DNA of 64,000 nt, from contig NZ_CP109017.1 of assembly GCF_036226765.1 (NCBI RefSeq), positions 7,255,001 to 7,319,000 of the forward strand. The letters are read 5' to 3'. Positions 24,765-32,980 of this stretch are shown here, piece by piece. Position 1 is the stretch's first letter. Each line of letters starts with the position of its first letter. This DNA comes from Streptomyces sp. NBC_00670 (GTDB taxonomy: Bacteria > Actinomycetota > Actinomycetes > Streptomycetales > Streptomycetaceae). The position numbers were made by a program, and so were the translations under genes. The notes beneath the pieces were generated by a model. That model was not told the origin of the DNA, did no database searches, and saw only the letters and a list, made by a program, of their open reading frames with translations.

Positions 24765-25445
24765 ATGACGTACACCACGCCCCCCTCCCCGGAAGAGATC
24801 GCCCAGGAATGGCACGCGCGTGCGCGGCGCGACGGGCTCGCGCGGGTGATGCGCGCGCAGCAGCCGCCCGAGCTCGGCGAGGCGGTCACCGACGAGACCC
24901 GGCGGACCCTCGCCCGGCTGCTGAAGCGCGCGGGGCAGGAACTGCCCGACGGCGTCGGCTCGGTGATCGAGATCGGCTGCGGCATCGGCCGGCTCACCCC
25001 CACCCTCGCGGCGGCGGCCGGGCGGGTCGCGGCGCTCGACATGACACCGGGCATGCTGAAGTCGGCCCGCGCGGCCTGCGCGGGACTCGACAACGTGACG
25101 CTTCACCGGCTCCGCGCCCAGGACCTGACCCTGGACGAGGTCGACCGGCTGGTGGGCCGCCCGGCCGATGTGACGGTGTGCGTATGGGTGCTCATGCACC
25201 TCCTCGACGACGCCGAACTGGCCGCCCTCTTCCGCACGTTGTCCCTCGGCACCCGGCAGCTCCTGCTCATCGAGTACGAGCACGCGGCCGTCCCCGTCGG
25301 CCGGTTCTCGCGGCTGCGGCCCCTGAGCCACTTCCTCGACCTGATGCCGGGCTCCCGGGTGCTCGAACGCCACGAACTCGACTACGGCGGCGACCGTTCC
25401 TTCGCCGCCCTCGTCGACACCGGCCTCAGCCGAGGAGCGCGCTGA
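24765..25445 (+). CDS. class I SAM-dependent methyltransferase
   Basis: This 226-residue protein has motif I 'VIEIGCGIGRLTPTLAAAAGRVAALDMTPGML' (about 67-98) and the usual Rossmann-like methyltransferase order. The post-I segment 'VTVCVWVLMHLLDD' is followed by 'LLLIEYEHA'. The acceptor is unknown. The start is uncertain: ATG 24765 lacks a clear ribosome binding site, and upstream in-frame GTGs exist. Its stop overlaps the convergent end of the next gene by 20 bases, and it may belong to the biosynthetic locus on its right. Confidence 0.8.
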   Translation: MTYTTPPSPEEIAQEWHARARRDGLARVMRAQQPPELGEAVTDETRRTLARLLKRAGQELPDGVGSVIEIGCGIGRLTPTLAAAAGRVAALDMTPGMLKSARAACAGLDNVTLHRLRAQDLTLDEVDRLVGRPADVTVCVWVLMHLLDDAELAALFRTLSLGTRQLLLIEYEHAAVPVGRFSRLRPLSHFLDLMPGSRVLERHELDYGGDRSFAALVDTGLSRGAR

Positions 25446-25881
25446 GCCCGTCCGCGGCCGCCCCCGGCGCGCGCGGCGAGGCGCACTCGAACCGGATCTC
25501 CGTCTCCGGGGCCAGCGACAGTTCGAGGCCCGTCACCGGCCGGGGGGCGCGGATGAGGATGTTGTAGTGGTTGGGGAAGTGGCAGGCGTCGAAACCCAGC
25601 ACCGTGCCGATCGGCAGGCCCCCGGCCAGGACCGTGTCCCCGCGGTCCAGCACACCGGCGCAGGCCAGTTCGACGAAGCCCAGGAAACCCACCCGGTCCA
25701 CCCGGGCACCGGCCGAGGTGTCCGTGTGGTCGGTGGTGACCAGCTCGTGCACCTCGCCCCGCCGCACACACCGGCTGGCGTACGGCTCCAGCGACATGCC
25801 GCGCCGGTCGAGGCGGTGGGTGAGGACCTTCACCAGGGGGCCGTGCACGACGCGCTTGGCGCCGTCCTCCGCGGGGTTCAC
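25426..25881 (-). CDS. small protein of unknown function, last gene of sugar operon
   Basis: I do not recognise a family with confidence. The 151-residue protein is soluble and beta-rich: 'KRVVHGPLVKVLTHRLDRRGMSLEPYASRCVRRGEVHELVTTDHT', 'VDRVGFLGFVELACAGVLDRGDTVLAGGLPIGTVLGFDACHFPNHYNILI'. The 'GFDACHFPNHYN' stretch with several His/Cys/Asp looks like a conserved, possibly metal- or ligand-binding site. The GTG start overlaps the stop of the Gfo/Idh/MocA gene (GTGA), so it is translationally coupled and probably acts on the same pathway intermediate. Confidence 0.75.
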   Translation of the reverse strand: MNPAEDGAKRVVHGPLVKVLTHRLDRRGMSLEPYASRCVRRGEVHELVTTDHTDTSAGARVDRVGFLGFVELACAGVLDRGDTVLAGGLPIGTVLGFDACHFPNHYNILIRAPRPVTGLELSLAPETEIRFECASPRAPGAAADGLSALLG

Positions 25882-26843
25882 GCGTGGGTCTCCTCTCGGT
25901 GCCGGTCGCCGTCCGCCGCCGCGTAGCAGGCGGCGACCAGTTCGGCGACGGCCAGTCCGTCCGGCGGGGGCCCGGGCTCCGGGCCCCCGTCCCCCCGCAC
26001 CACGCGTACGAAGTCCCGCAGCACGCCGACGTATTCGTGCCACAACGACCCCTTGAACTCGCTGTGCCCGGCGAGCATGTCGGCCACGTCCCCCCGGCCG
26101 TCGGCAAGCCGCACCTCGACCGTCTTGCGCTCGCCGGGGTAGGACCAGTCGAGCTCGACCCGCGCCCGCGCGCCGCTCACGGGCGCCCGCAGCGAGAGGC
26201 GCGCGGCACGGTCGACGCCGCGCGCGTCGCGGTCCAGGCCCACGCCCTCCACGCGTATGTCCTCGCCGAGGAAGAGGCGGACGAGATCGAGGGCGTTGGG
26301 CCCGTTGTCCGCGAGAGCGCCGCCCCCGCAGCGGCCGGGGTCCAGATACCAGCGGTCACGGCCCGCGTGCTCCTCGATCGTCTCCTTGTAGCGCACGGTG
26401 ACCGACTCCACCGGCACGCCCTTCGGCAGCCGGCGCAGCAGGGCGCGGACGGGGTCGTTGTAGCGCCGGTGGAACGAGGTGAACAACGGCACCCCGCGCT
26501 CCCGGGCATACCGGTCCAGCGTCCGCGCGTCGGCCACCGCGGTCGCCAGCGGCTTCTCCACACACACCGCGCGCCCCACCGCGAGCGCGTCCCGGCAGAC
26601 CGGGAAGTGCGCGTCATTGGGCACATTGACGACGACGGCGTCCACCTCGGCCTCCCGCAGCAGCCGGCGATGGTCCGGGTGCCGCTCGAGATGCGCGGGC
26701 AGCCCCGCGAAGGCACCGGGATCGCGATCACAGACGGCGACGAGCTCCACGTCCGGGGAGCGCTCGAACGCGGCGAGGTAGAACCGGGAGATGACCCCGA
26801 GACCGATCATTCCGACCCGGAGAGGGCAACGTGGTGGTGTCAT
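25878..26843 (-). CDS. Gfo/Idh/MocA family dehydrogenase (first copy)
   Basis: This 321-residue NAD(P)-dependent sugar or cyclitol dehydrogenase has an N-terminal Rossmann domain ('VGMIGLGVISRFYLAAFERSPDVELVAVCDRD'), the 'EKPLA' motif whose Lys contacts cofactor and substrate, and a C-terminal Gfo/Idh alpha/beta domain. The active-site segment is 'YLDPGRCGGGALADNGPNALDLVRLFLGE', where the usual GGG-x-LxDxGxH motif has Asn in place of His ('DNGPN'). The start overlaps the Ldh-gene stop by ATGA. It is one of two such enzymes in the operon. Confidence 0.88.
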   Translation of the reverse strand: MTPPRCPLRVGMIGLGVISRFYLAAFERSPDVELVAVCDRDPGAFAGLPAHLERHPDHRRLLREAEVDAVVVNVPNDAHFPVCRDALAVGRAVCVEKPLATAVADARTLDRYARERGVPLFTSFHRRYNDPVRALLRRLPKGVPVESVTVRYKETIEEHAGRDRWYLDPGRCGGGALADNGPNALDLVRLFLGEDIRVEGVGLDRDARGVDRAARLSLRAPVSGARARVELDWSYPGERKTVEVRLADGRGDVADMLAGHSEFKGSLWHEYVGVLRDFVRVVRGDGGPEPGPPPDGLAVAELVAACYAAADGDRHREETHA

Positions 26844-28054
26844 GCCGGGCCTCCGGACGTGTCGGCGGGAGCGGTCGTGTCCGGCAGTGGTGCGGGGAAG
26901 GGGGCGCCCAACCGGCTCGCCACCTCCCGCAGTTCGCGGTGCAGGGGCGTGGTGAGCGGGACGCCGTGTGCGAGGCGGTGCCGGGAGCGTCGCCATTCGC
27001 GGTGGCCCGGGTAGGTGACCGGCTCGCCGGGGCGTGTCGGTGAGCAGTCCAGGAGTGCGCCGAACAGGCCGGTGGCCGCCTCCAGGAAGTCGGTCTCGGG
27101 GCGCAGGCGGCCGGGGGCCACCGCCAGGAGCAGATGACCGACGTCGTCGTCGGGCTGGGGCGAGGTGTCGCGGTGCGGGCCGAGGCCGGCGCCGGGCAGC
27201 AGCGCGGAGAGTACCTCCACGAGGAGCCCCAGGCCGTAGCCCTTGTGGCCGCCCGTCTCCGGGGAGCCGCCCAGCCAGCGCAGCCGGGCCTCGCCCCGGT
27301 CGTACGCCGCCGGGTCGGTGACCGGGGCGCCGTCGGCGTCCTCCAGCCAGCCGTCCGGGACGGGCTCGCCCGCACGGGCGGCGGCGCGGATACGGCCGGT
27401 CGGTACGACGGTCGTGCTCATGTCGAGCACGAACGGCGGGTGCGCGCCTCCGGGTGCCGCCAGCGCCAGCGGATTGGTGCCCAGCATCGGGGCGGCGCCG
27501 CCCAGCGGCGGGGCCAGGCGCTGCCGTCCGCAGTTGGACGAGGCCAGGCCGATCATGCCGTGTTCCACGGCGCGCAGCGCGTGGTGGCCCGCGCATCCGA
27601 AGTGGGTGCCGCCGCGCACCGAGACCAGCCCGACGCCGTGCGTCCTGGCGCGCTCGACCGCCAGCTCCATCGCCTCGGTCGCCGACCACAGCCCCAGCGC
27701 GCTCCGCGCGTCGAGCAGCACGGCGGCGCCGCTGTCGGCGAGCAGCTCCGGCTCGGCGCGCGGATCGCAGCGGCCGCCGTCCAGCAGGGGGAGGTAGAGC
27801 CGGGCCAGGTTGGTGACACCGTGCGTGGTGAAGCCGGTGAGGTCACCGTGGCACAGCGCCCCGGCGGCCCCCCGGGCCCGGCCCGGGGGCAGCCCCCGGG
27901 CGCGGAACACCCCGGCGACGAAGTCCCGCAGACCGTCGTACGGGACGCGGACGTGGCCGCCGTACGACGGGGCCCGCGCGGGTGGCGCGGGGGACACCTC
28001 GGCCGGGCGTGGTTTCGGGGTGACGGCGGTGGTCCCGGAACGGGAGGTGGTCAT
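26840..28054 (-). CDS. Ldh-family (malate/L-lactate type) NAD(P)H oxidoreductase
   Basis: This 404-residue member of the Ldh2/YlbC/ComC family reduces 2-keto acids or cyclic imines with NAD(P)H; it is unrelated to classical lactate dehydrogenase. The catalytic His lies in 'DLTGFTTHGVTNLARLYLPLL', and typical blocks are 'VSVRGGTHFGCAGHHAL', 'MLGTNPLALAAP', 'VLDMSTTVVPTGRIRAAARAGEP' and 'GYGLGLLVEVLSALLPGA'. A Pro-rich N-terminal extension (about 30 residues) precedes the domain. Within the locus it may reduce an imine or keto-acid intermediate. Confidence 0.88.
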   Translation of the reverse strand: MTTSRSGTTAVTPKPRPAEVSPAPPARAPSYGGHVRVPYDGLRDFVAGVFRARGLPPGRARGAAGALCHGDLTGFTTHGVTNLARLYLPLLDGGRCDPRAEPELLADSGAAVLLDARSALGLWSATEAMELAVERARTHGVGLVSVRGGTHFGCAGHHALRAVEHGMIGLASSNCGRQRLAPPLGGAAPMLGTNPLALAAPGGAHPPFVLDMSTTVVPTGRIRAAARAGEPVPDGWLEDADGAPVTDPAAYDRGEARLRWLGGSPETGGHKGYGLGLLVEVLSALLPGAGLGPHRDTSPQPDDDVGHLLLAVAPGRLRPETDFLEAATGLFGALLDCSPTRPGEPVTYPGHREWRRSRHRLAHGVPLTTPLHRELREVASRLGAPFPAPLPDTTAPADTSGGPA

Positions 28055-28067
28055 GGCGTCCTGCCTT

Positions 28068-29468
28068 TCAACGCGTGTGCGGGCGGGGGTCGTTGGTCGT
28101 CGGATCGACGGGCGTACGGTTGCGGGGCACCCCGGCCGCCGTGGGCGGCGGCTGCTCCTCGTACCGCGTCCCGCGGGCGAAGGCGACGAGGATGCGGGCC
28201 ACCTCGTCGGCGTACCGGTCGAGTTCGGTGAGGTCGGCGTACTCGCCCGCCGCGTGCGCCCGGTTGGTGTCCAGACCGCCGGGCCCGAGGACGGCGGTGT
28301 ACGTGTCGGGCACGCCGCCCATCCACAGGGCGTCGCACGTGAAGGCGGGCTCGTCGGCGGGCCATGGCGACAGCCCGCACTCCTCCGTGAGCAGCCGCTC
28401 GGCCCAGCCGGCGTCACCGGTGGGGCCGGTGAGCGTGGGCAGCCCGCGTTTGAGCCACCGCAGCGAGGTGATCGCGTCGGCGTCGTCGGCGGTCCTGGCC
28501 AGGTGGGGGCGACCGCGCGCGGTGGTGCGGAAGGCGGCAAGGCCCTCGCGGAGCGTCTGGCGCAGCGCGGCCTCGGCCGCCCGCCCGTGCTCCCGGTCGG
28601 CGTAGGCGAGGTTGAGCAGCAACTGCCCGTTCCCGTACACCTTGTTGTGCCGCTCCCCGGTGTGCAGTCCGGCCACGCAGACGCGCGTGCCGGGGGTACG
28701 GGCCGGCAGTACCGTCGCCAGGTGGTGGGCGAGGAAGCCGAGCAGCACGGTGGCGTTGTGGCCCGCCTCCGGGCGGTCGTCGACCGCGTCCTCGCCGCGC
28801 ACCCGCACACACGCGGTCATGCCGGCCGTCGACCGCGTCAGGTACCGGTGCCCGGTGGGCTCGCAGAACACGTTGAGCCGTCCGACGAAGCCCTGCTCGA
28901 CCAGCGGCCGGGTGCCGAACGTGCCCATCGCACCGCCCTCCTCGCCCGCCACCGCCTGGACGAGGACCCCGATGCGCCCGCCCACCGCCGGCTCCGCCGC
29001 ACGCGCCGCCCGGATGCCGGCCAGCAGGGCGACCGCCGGTCCCTTGGCGTCGATCGCCCCGCGCCCGCCGAACCGGGCGCCGTCGAACGAGGGCGGCCAC
29101 CAGCCGGCCACCGTGTCGAGGTGGACGTTGAACATGACGGTCGCCGCGCGCGGCACGCGGGGCGGCCCGAGGCGCAGCACGAGGCTCGGCTGGCAGACCA
29201 GGAAGGCGGGGTCCGCGGCGGCCTCCCGGACCGGCAGGGGCACGTCGTCCCGCAGCAGTACGGTCCCGGGCGGTGCCGAGTGCCGGACCACCGACATGCC
29301 GAACCGCCGCGCCGCCGCCGCGTACGCGCGCCCGGCCTCCCACAGCCGTGCGGCGCCGGTGTCGCCGGTCTCCAGCGGGCCGGCGGTCGGGATGCCGAGG
29401 AGGCGCAGCAGCAGGGCGTGGTCCTCGGCGGTGAGCCGGGCCCTCGGGGGACGGGAGGCGTCAGCCAT
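28068..29468 (-). CDS. M20 family metallo-hydrolase
   Basis: This 466-residue zinc-dependent peptidase/deacylase of the ArgE/DapE/ACY1 family shows both metal-site blocks: 'MFNVHLDTVAGWWPP' with 'GRGAIDAKGP' (bridging Asp), and the general-base 'AVAGEEGGAMGTF'. The dimerisation-domain segment 'GLHTGERHNKVYGNGQLLLNLAY' and a late His/Asp region in 'DTNRAHAAGEYADLTELDRY' complete the site. It could remove an N-acyl group or cleave an amide in the pathway. The start overlaps the TIM-barrel gene stop by 8 bases. Confidence 0.88.
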   Translation of the reverse strand: MADASRPPRARLTAEDHALLLRLLGIPTAGPLETGDTGAARLWEAGRAYAAAARRFGMSVVRHSAPPGTVLLRDDVPLPVREAAADPAFLVCQPSLVLRLGPPRVPRAATVMFNVHLDTVAGWWPPSFDGARFGGRGAIDAKGPAVALLAGIRAARAAEPAVGGRIGVLVQAVAGEEGGAMGTFGTRPLVEQGFVGRLNVFCEPTGHRYLTRSTAGMTACVRVRGEDAVDDRPEAGHNATVLLGFLAHHLATVLPARTPGTRVCVAGLHTGERHNKVYGNGQLLLNLAYADREHGRAAEAALRQTLREGLAAFRTTARGRPHLARTADDADAITSLRWLKRGLPTLTGPTGDAGWAERLLTEECGLSPWPADEPAFTCDALWMGGVPDTYTAVLGPGGLDTNRAHAAGEYADLTELDRYADEVARILVAFARGTRYEEQPPPTAAGVPRNRTPVDPTTNDPRPHTR

Positions 29469-30390
29469 GTCGGCCCCCGTGGACGGCGGGCGCGACCTCG
29501 CGGGCCACCAGCCGCTCCAGTTCTCGCCCGTGGGCGACGAACGCCGCCGCACCGCTGTCGCCGCGCGCGTCGGTGCCGTCGTGCGGGCGCAGATGGGTGT
29601 GCGGCTCGATGGACCAGGTGCCCCGCCAGCCGCGCCGCAGCAGCGCGGTGAGGCACTCGCGCACCTCGGCGTGGCCGTGCCCGGGCAGCACGTAGGCCAC
29701 CTCGCCCGTCCGGGTGCGTACGGCGTCCTTGACGTGGACGTGCTCGACATGGGCGGCGACCGCGTCCAGCAGGGCCGCCGAACCGTAGCCGTACGGCACG
29801 CCGTTGCCGATGTCGAACAGCAGTCGCAGCGCCGGGCTGTCGACGTGGTGCAGCAGGTCCAGCATCCGTTCGGCGCGGGTGCCGGCCCAGCCGGCGCAGT
29901 TCTCGTGCAGCAGGACGAGCCCGGCGTCCTCGGCCTGCCGGGCCAGCACGGTCATCCGGTGCCGTACCCGGCGGGCCCACTCCGCCTCGCCCAGACCGTC
30001 GTTGGGGTACGACATCACCCGTACGTACCGGGTGCCGAGGGCGGCGCAGCGGCGGGCGAGCACCCGCAGCTCGTCGGTGTCGCGCGCGAACGGGCCGGTG
30101 ACGGGCCGGTTGTAGTCGGCGATCCGTGAATCGACGCAGACCACCTCCGTGCCGGTGGCCGCGATCCGTTCGGCGAGCCGTCCGAACGCGCGGTCGTCGA
30201 GATCGGCGAGGGCACGCCCGTCGGCACTGCGCAACTCCAGCGCCGTCCAGCCCAGTTCGCGCAGGGCGGCGAGCTGTCCGGCGAGGTCCAAGGCGGCCTC
30301 GTCGCCGATGCCGGCGTAGCGGATGCCGGGCGGCGGGGCGGCGGGGGCCGTCGTGAGGGGGCCCGGGGCCGGGCGGGGGTCAGCCGGCAT
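29461..30390 (-). CDS. sugar phosphate isomerase/epimerase-type TIM barrel
   Basis: This 309-residue xylose-isomerase-like TIM-barrel protein belongs to the IolE/IolI/KduI-like AP-endonuclease-2 fold family. Expected metal ligands are visible: Glu in 'LVLLHENCAGW', Asp in 'LLFDIGNGVPYG', His in 'HVEHVHVKDAV' and Glu in 'TWSIEPHTHL'. Such enzymes isomerise or epimerise keto-sugars or inososes, or dehydrate them. It sits between two Gfo/Idh/MocA dehydrogenases, the same pairing as in inositol catabolism, but here next to aminotransferases. Overlaps on both sides indicate tight coupling. Confidence 0.85.
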   Translation of the reverse strand: MPADPRPAPGPLTTAPAAPPPGIRYAGIGDEAALDLAGQLAALRELGWTALELRSADGRALADLDDRAFGRLAERIAATGTEVVCVDSRIADYNRPVTGPFARDTDELRVLARRCAALGTRYVRVMSYPNDGLGEAEWARRVRHRMTVLARQAEDAGLVLLHENCAGWAGTRAERMLDLLHHVDSPALRLLFDIGNGVPYGYGSAALLDAVAAHVEHVHVKDAVRTRTGEVAYVLPGHGHAEVRECLTALLRRGWRGTWSIEPHTHLRPHDGTDARGDSGAAAFVAHGRELERLVAREVAPAVHGGRHG

Positions 30391-31438
30391 GGCGGGCCTC
30401 CGGGGAGAGGGGAGCGGGCAGCGGAGGCAGGGCGTCGCCCGCGGCCGAGCGCCGTGCGTCGTCGAGGAGTTCGACGGTGCGCGCGTGCACCTCCAGGCCG
30501 CCGGCCGCGCCGGGCGGATCGTCCCCGGCGAACCGGTGGTAGGCGGCGACCAGGCACCGGTGCAGCGCGTCGTCCTCGAACAGTTCCCGCGTCCGGCGCC
30601 CGTCGCGCCACAGGTCGAGCCGGGCCACGTCGTCGTCCTGCGCGACGGGGTAGTGGCCGACGAGCCGTACGCCGTCGGCCGCGTCCACGGTGATGCGCCG
30701 CCGCCGCACCGGCGAGGTGAGGTCGCAGTGGACGCGGCCGAACGCCCCGCCGCCGTGGCGCAGGGTCAGCCGGGCGCCGCCCATGTGCGGCACGACCCGC
30801 TCGCCCAGCCGCAGATCGGTCCAGGAGGCCTCGCGCACCTCGGCGTCGCCCAGGAGCCGCAGCAGCACGCCCAGCGCGTGCGGGACCTCCACCTCGAAGG
30901 CGTGCGTGTGACTGCCCCCGGTCAGCGAGCGGCGGAAGCGGGCCTTGTCCTGCGTCACGGTCACCGAGCGGACCTCACCGACGGTGGCGAGGAGCGTGGC
31001 GAGCCGGTCGGTGAGCGCGCTGTGCAGCCACGGGGAGACGACCTCGACACGCAGCCCGTGGCGGTCCACGACCTCCAGCACCCGGCGCAGCGCCGTACGG
31101 TCGGCGGCGAGGGGCTTCTCCACCACGAACCGCCGGTAGCCGAGCTGCGCGGCCTCCTCGAGGAGCGCGCCCCGCACGGCCGGCGGGGTGCACAGATGGA
31201 CCACGGTGACGGCCGGGTCGAGATGGCGGCGGGCGCGCTGCAACGACTCCGCGACCACCAGCCGGTCCGCGCCGGGCCCGGGCGGACCGCCGCCGGGCAC
31301 CGGCCGGGGGCCCGGATCGACGCCGACGACGGGCCGCCCGGCGAAGAGCCCCGGATGCGTGGCCCGCGCGCGGGCGAGGACCGGCAGATGAAGTCCCGCC
31401 CCGGCGCGTCCGAGCCCGAGGAGCAGTGTGCGCAGCAT
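30380..31438 (-). CDS. Gfo/Idh/MocA family dehydrogenase (second copy)
   Basis: This 352-residue protein starts with a Rossmann fold ('LLLGLGRAGAGLHLPVLARA'), has the 'RFVVEKPLAADRTALRRVLE' motif, and a C-terminal alpha/beta domain with 'TGGSHTHAFEVEVPHALGVLLRLLGDAEV'. It is the first gene of the minus-strand operon 31438-25426. It would oxidise a sugar, nucleotide-sugar or cyclitol hydroxyl with NAD(P), producing the ketone that a DegT aminotransferase needs. The two Gfo/Idh copies are quite different in sequence, so they probably act on different positions or substrates. Confidence 0.85.
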   Translation of the reverse strand: MLRTLLLGLGRAGAGLHLPVLARARATHPGLFAGRPVVGVDPGPRPVPGGGPPGPGADRLVVAESLQRARRHLDPAVTVVHLCTPPAVRGALLEEAAQLGYRRFVVEKPLAADRTALRRVLEVVDRHGLRVEVVSPWLHSALTDRLATLLATVGEVRSVTVTQDKARFRRSLTGGSHTHAFEVEVPHALGVLLRLLGDAEVREASWTDLRLGERVVPHMGGARLTLRHGGGAFGRVHCDLTSPVRRRRITVDAADGVRLVGHYPVAQDDDVARLDLWRDGRRTRELFEDDALHRCLVAAYHRFAGDDPPGAAGGLEVHARTVELLDDARRSAAGDALPPLPAPLSPEARHAG

Positions 31439-31694
31439 GACGGTGCCACCCCTTTCGACCGGCCTTCGCGCCGGGTTTCATGAACAGATGAATGCGCCGG
31501 AGAATGGTGGGATTCCGGACACCGAATAAGGCGACGAAACATTTCCGGGCAGGTTGGGAAGACAATATGACCTCACTCCGTACTCTTTTCACTATTCCGG
31601 GTGACATGCTTTCCTGATGGGCATGTGACCGCGCTGACCTGCTTAAAGTGGTCGAGGAGAGGTTCGGTCCGGGGTGAGCAGAGGGAGTAATGCG
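31439..31694. other. low-GC divergent promoter region
   Basis: The gap between the sugar operon and the nucleotide-sugar dehydrogenase is clearly less GC-rich than its surroundings. It contains stretches such as GAATAAGG, GACAATATGACC and GCTTAAAGTGG that can hold promoters for both directions. I cannot assign -35/-10 boxes with certainty. Confidence 0.45.
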
Positions 31695-32951
31695 GTGGAG
31701 ACTGTCGCGGTCGTCGGGTTGGGGTACACGGGGCTGCCGCTGGCGCGTGAGGCGTGTGCGGCCGGAATGCATGTGGTCGGCCTCGACGAGAATTCCGTCG
31801 TGACCGCCGCTCTCGAATCCGGCCGTTCCCATGTGCCGGACGTGACGGACGCCGATCTCGCACGGATGGCGGCCGCCGGATTCACCGCCACGACCGACGC
31901 GGGCTTACTCGCCGAGGCCACCGCCGCGGTCATCTGCGTCCCGACACCGCTGGACGACGCCGGCGCGCCCGATCTGTCGCATGTGCGGCGGGCCGCCTCC
32001 GCCGTCGGCGCCCATCTCAAACCCGGCACCCTCGTCGTACTGGAGTCCACCTCCTATCCGGGCACCACGGACGGTGTCGTGCGCGCTCTCCTGGAGGAGG
32101 CCTCCGGCCTCACCGCCGGAACGGACTTCTCCCTGGCCTTCTCCCCGGAGCGCATCGACCCGGGCAACGGCCGCTTCGGCATCCGCAACACCCCGCGCGT
32201 CGTCGGCGGCTGCACGGCGAGCTGTACGGCCGCCGCGGCCGGCTTCTTCCGGCGGCTGTGCGACCGCGTCGTCGAGGCCGGCTCCGCCCGCGAGGCGGAA
32301 CTCGCGAAACTGCTGGAGAACGTCTACCGCAGCGTCAACATCGCCCTCGTCAACGAACTCGCCGTCGCCGGGCGCGCGTTGGGCGTCGACGTGTGGGACG
32401 CCCTGGACTGCGCCGCCAGCAAACCCTTCGGCTACCAGCAGTTCCGCCCCGGCCCGGGCGTCGGCGGCCACTGCATCCCCGTCGACCCCGCCTACCTCAC
32501 CCACTGGGCCCGCACCGCCGGCCGCCCGCTGCATCTGGTCGAACTGGCCCAGCAGGTCAACGCCGCCATGCCCGCACACGTCGTACACCGGGCCGGCGAA
32601 CTGCTGCGTGACGCGGGCAAGGAACTGGGCGGCGCACGGCTGCTGCTGGTGGGCGTCACCTACAAGCGGGACAGCCGCGATCTGCGCTGCACCCCGGCGA
32701 CGCCCCTGACCCGGCTGCTGCGCCGGGCCGGCGCACACGTGCGCTACCACGACCCGCTCGCCGACGCCTGGACCGTCGACGGCGAGCCCGTCCCCCGCGC
32801 CACGCGGCTGCGGCAAGCGGCGGCCGAGGCCGATCTGACCATCCTGCTCCAGGACCACGGCGTCCTGCCCGTGGAGCGGCTGCCCGGCTGGGCGCCCCTG
32901 CTGCTCGACACCCGCGGCCGGCTGCGCGACGGCACGACGCATGTGCTGTGA
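31695..32951 (+). CDS. nucleotide-sugar 6-dehydrogenase (WecC/UDP-glucose DH family) with TTA codon
   Basis: This 418-residue enzyme oxidises a nucleotide-linked hexose or N-acetylhexosamine to the uronic acid in two NAD steps. It shows 'VAVVGLGYTGLPLA' (NAD), 'VICVPTPLDD', 'SPERIDPGN' (typical of the UDP-ManNAc/GlcNAc branch) and the catalytic Cys260 in 'GVGGHCIPVDP'. GTG 31695 is chosen because GAGGGAG lies 7 bases upstream; GTG 31674 is poorer. Codon 71 (31905-31907) is TTA, the only one I found in a gene here, so translation should need the bldA tRNA. It is the only plus-strand gene in this part of the locus. Confidence 0.9.
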   Translation: METVAVVGLGYTGLPLAREACAAGMHVVGLDENSVVTAALESGRSHVPDVTDADLARMAAAGFTATTDAGLLAEATAAVICVPTPLDDAGAPDLSHVRRAASAVGAHLKPGTLVVLESTSYPGTTDGVVRALLEEASGLTAGTDFSLAFSPERIDPGNGRFGIRNTPRVVGGCTASCTAAAAGFFRRLCDRVVEAGSAREAELAKLLENVYRSVNIALVNELAVAGRALGVDVWDALDCAASKPFGYQQFRPGPGVGGHCIPVDPAYLTHWARTAGRPLHLVELAQQVNAAMPAHVVHRAGELLRDAGKELGGARLLLVGVTYKRDSRDLRCTPATPLTRLLRRAGAHVRYHDPLADAWTVDGEPVPRATRLRQAAAEADLTILLQDHGVLPVERLPGWAPLLLDTRGRLRDGTTHVL

Positions 32952-32980
32952 ACCCGCCGGCCGGGGGCAAACGACGTGAC

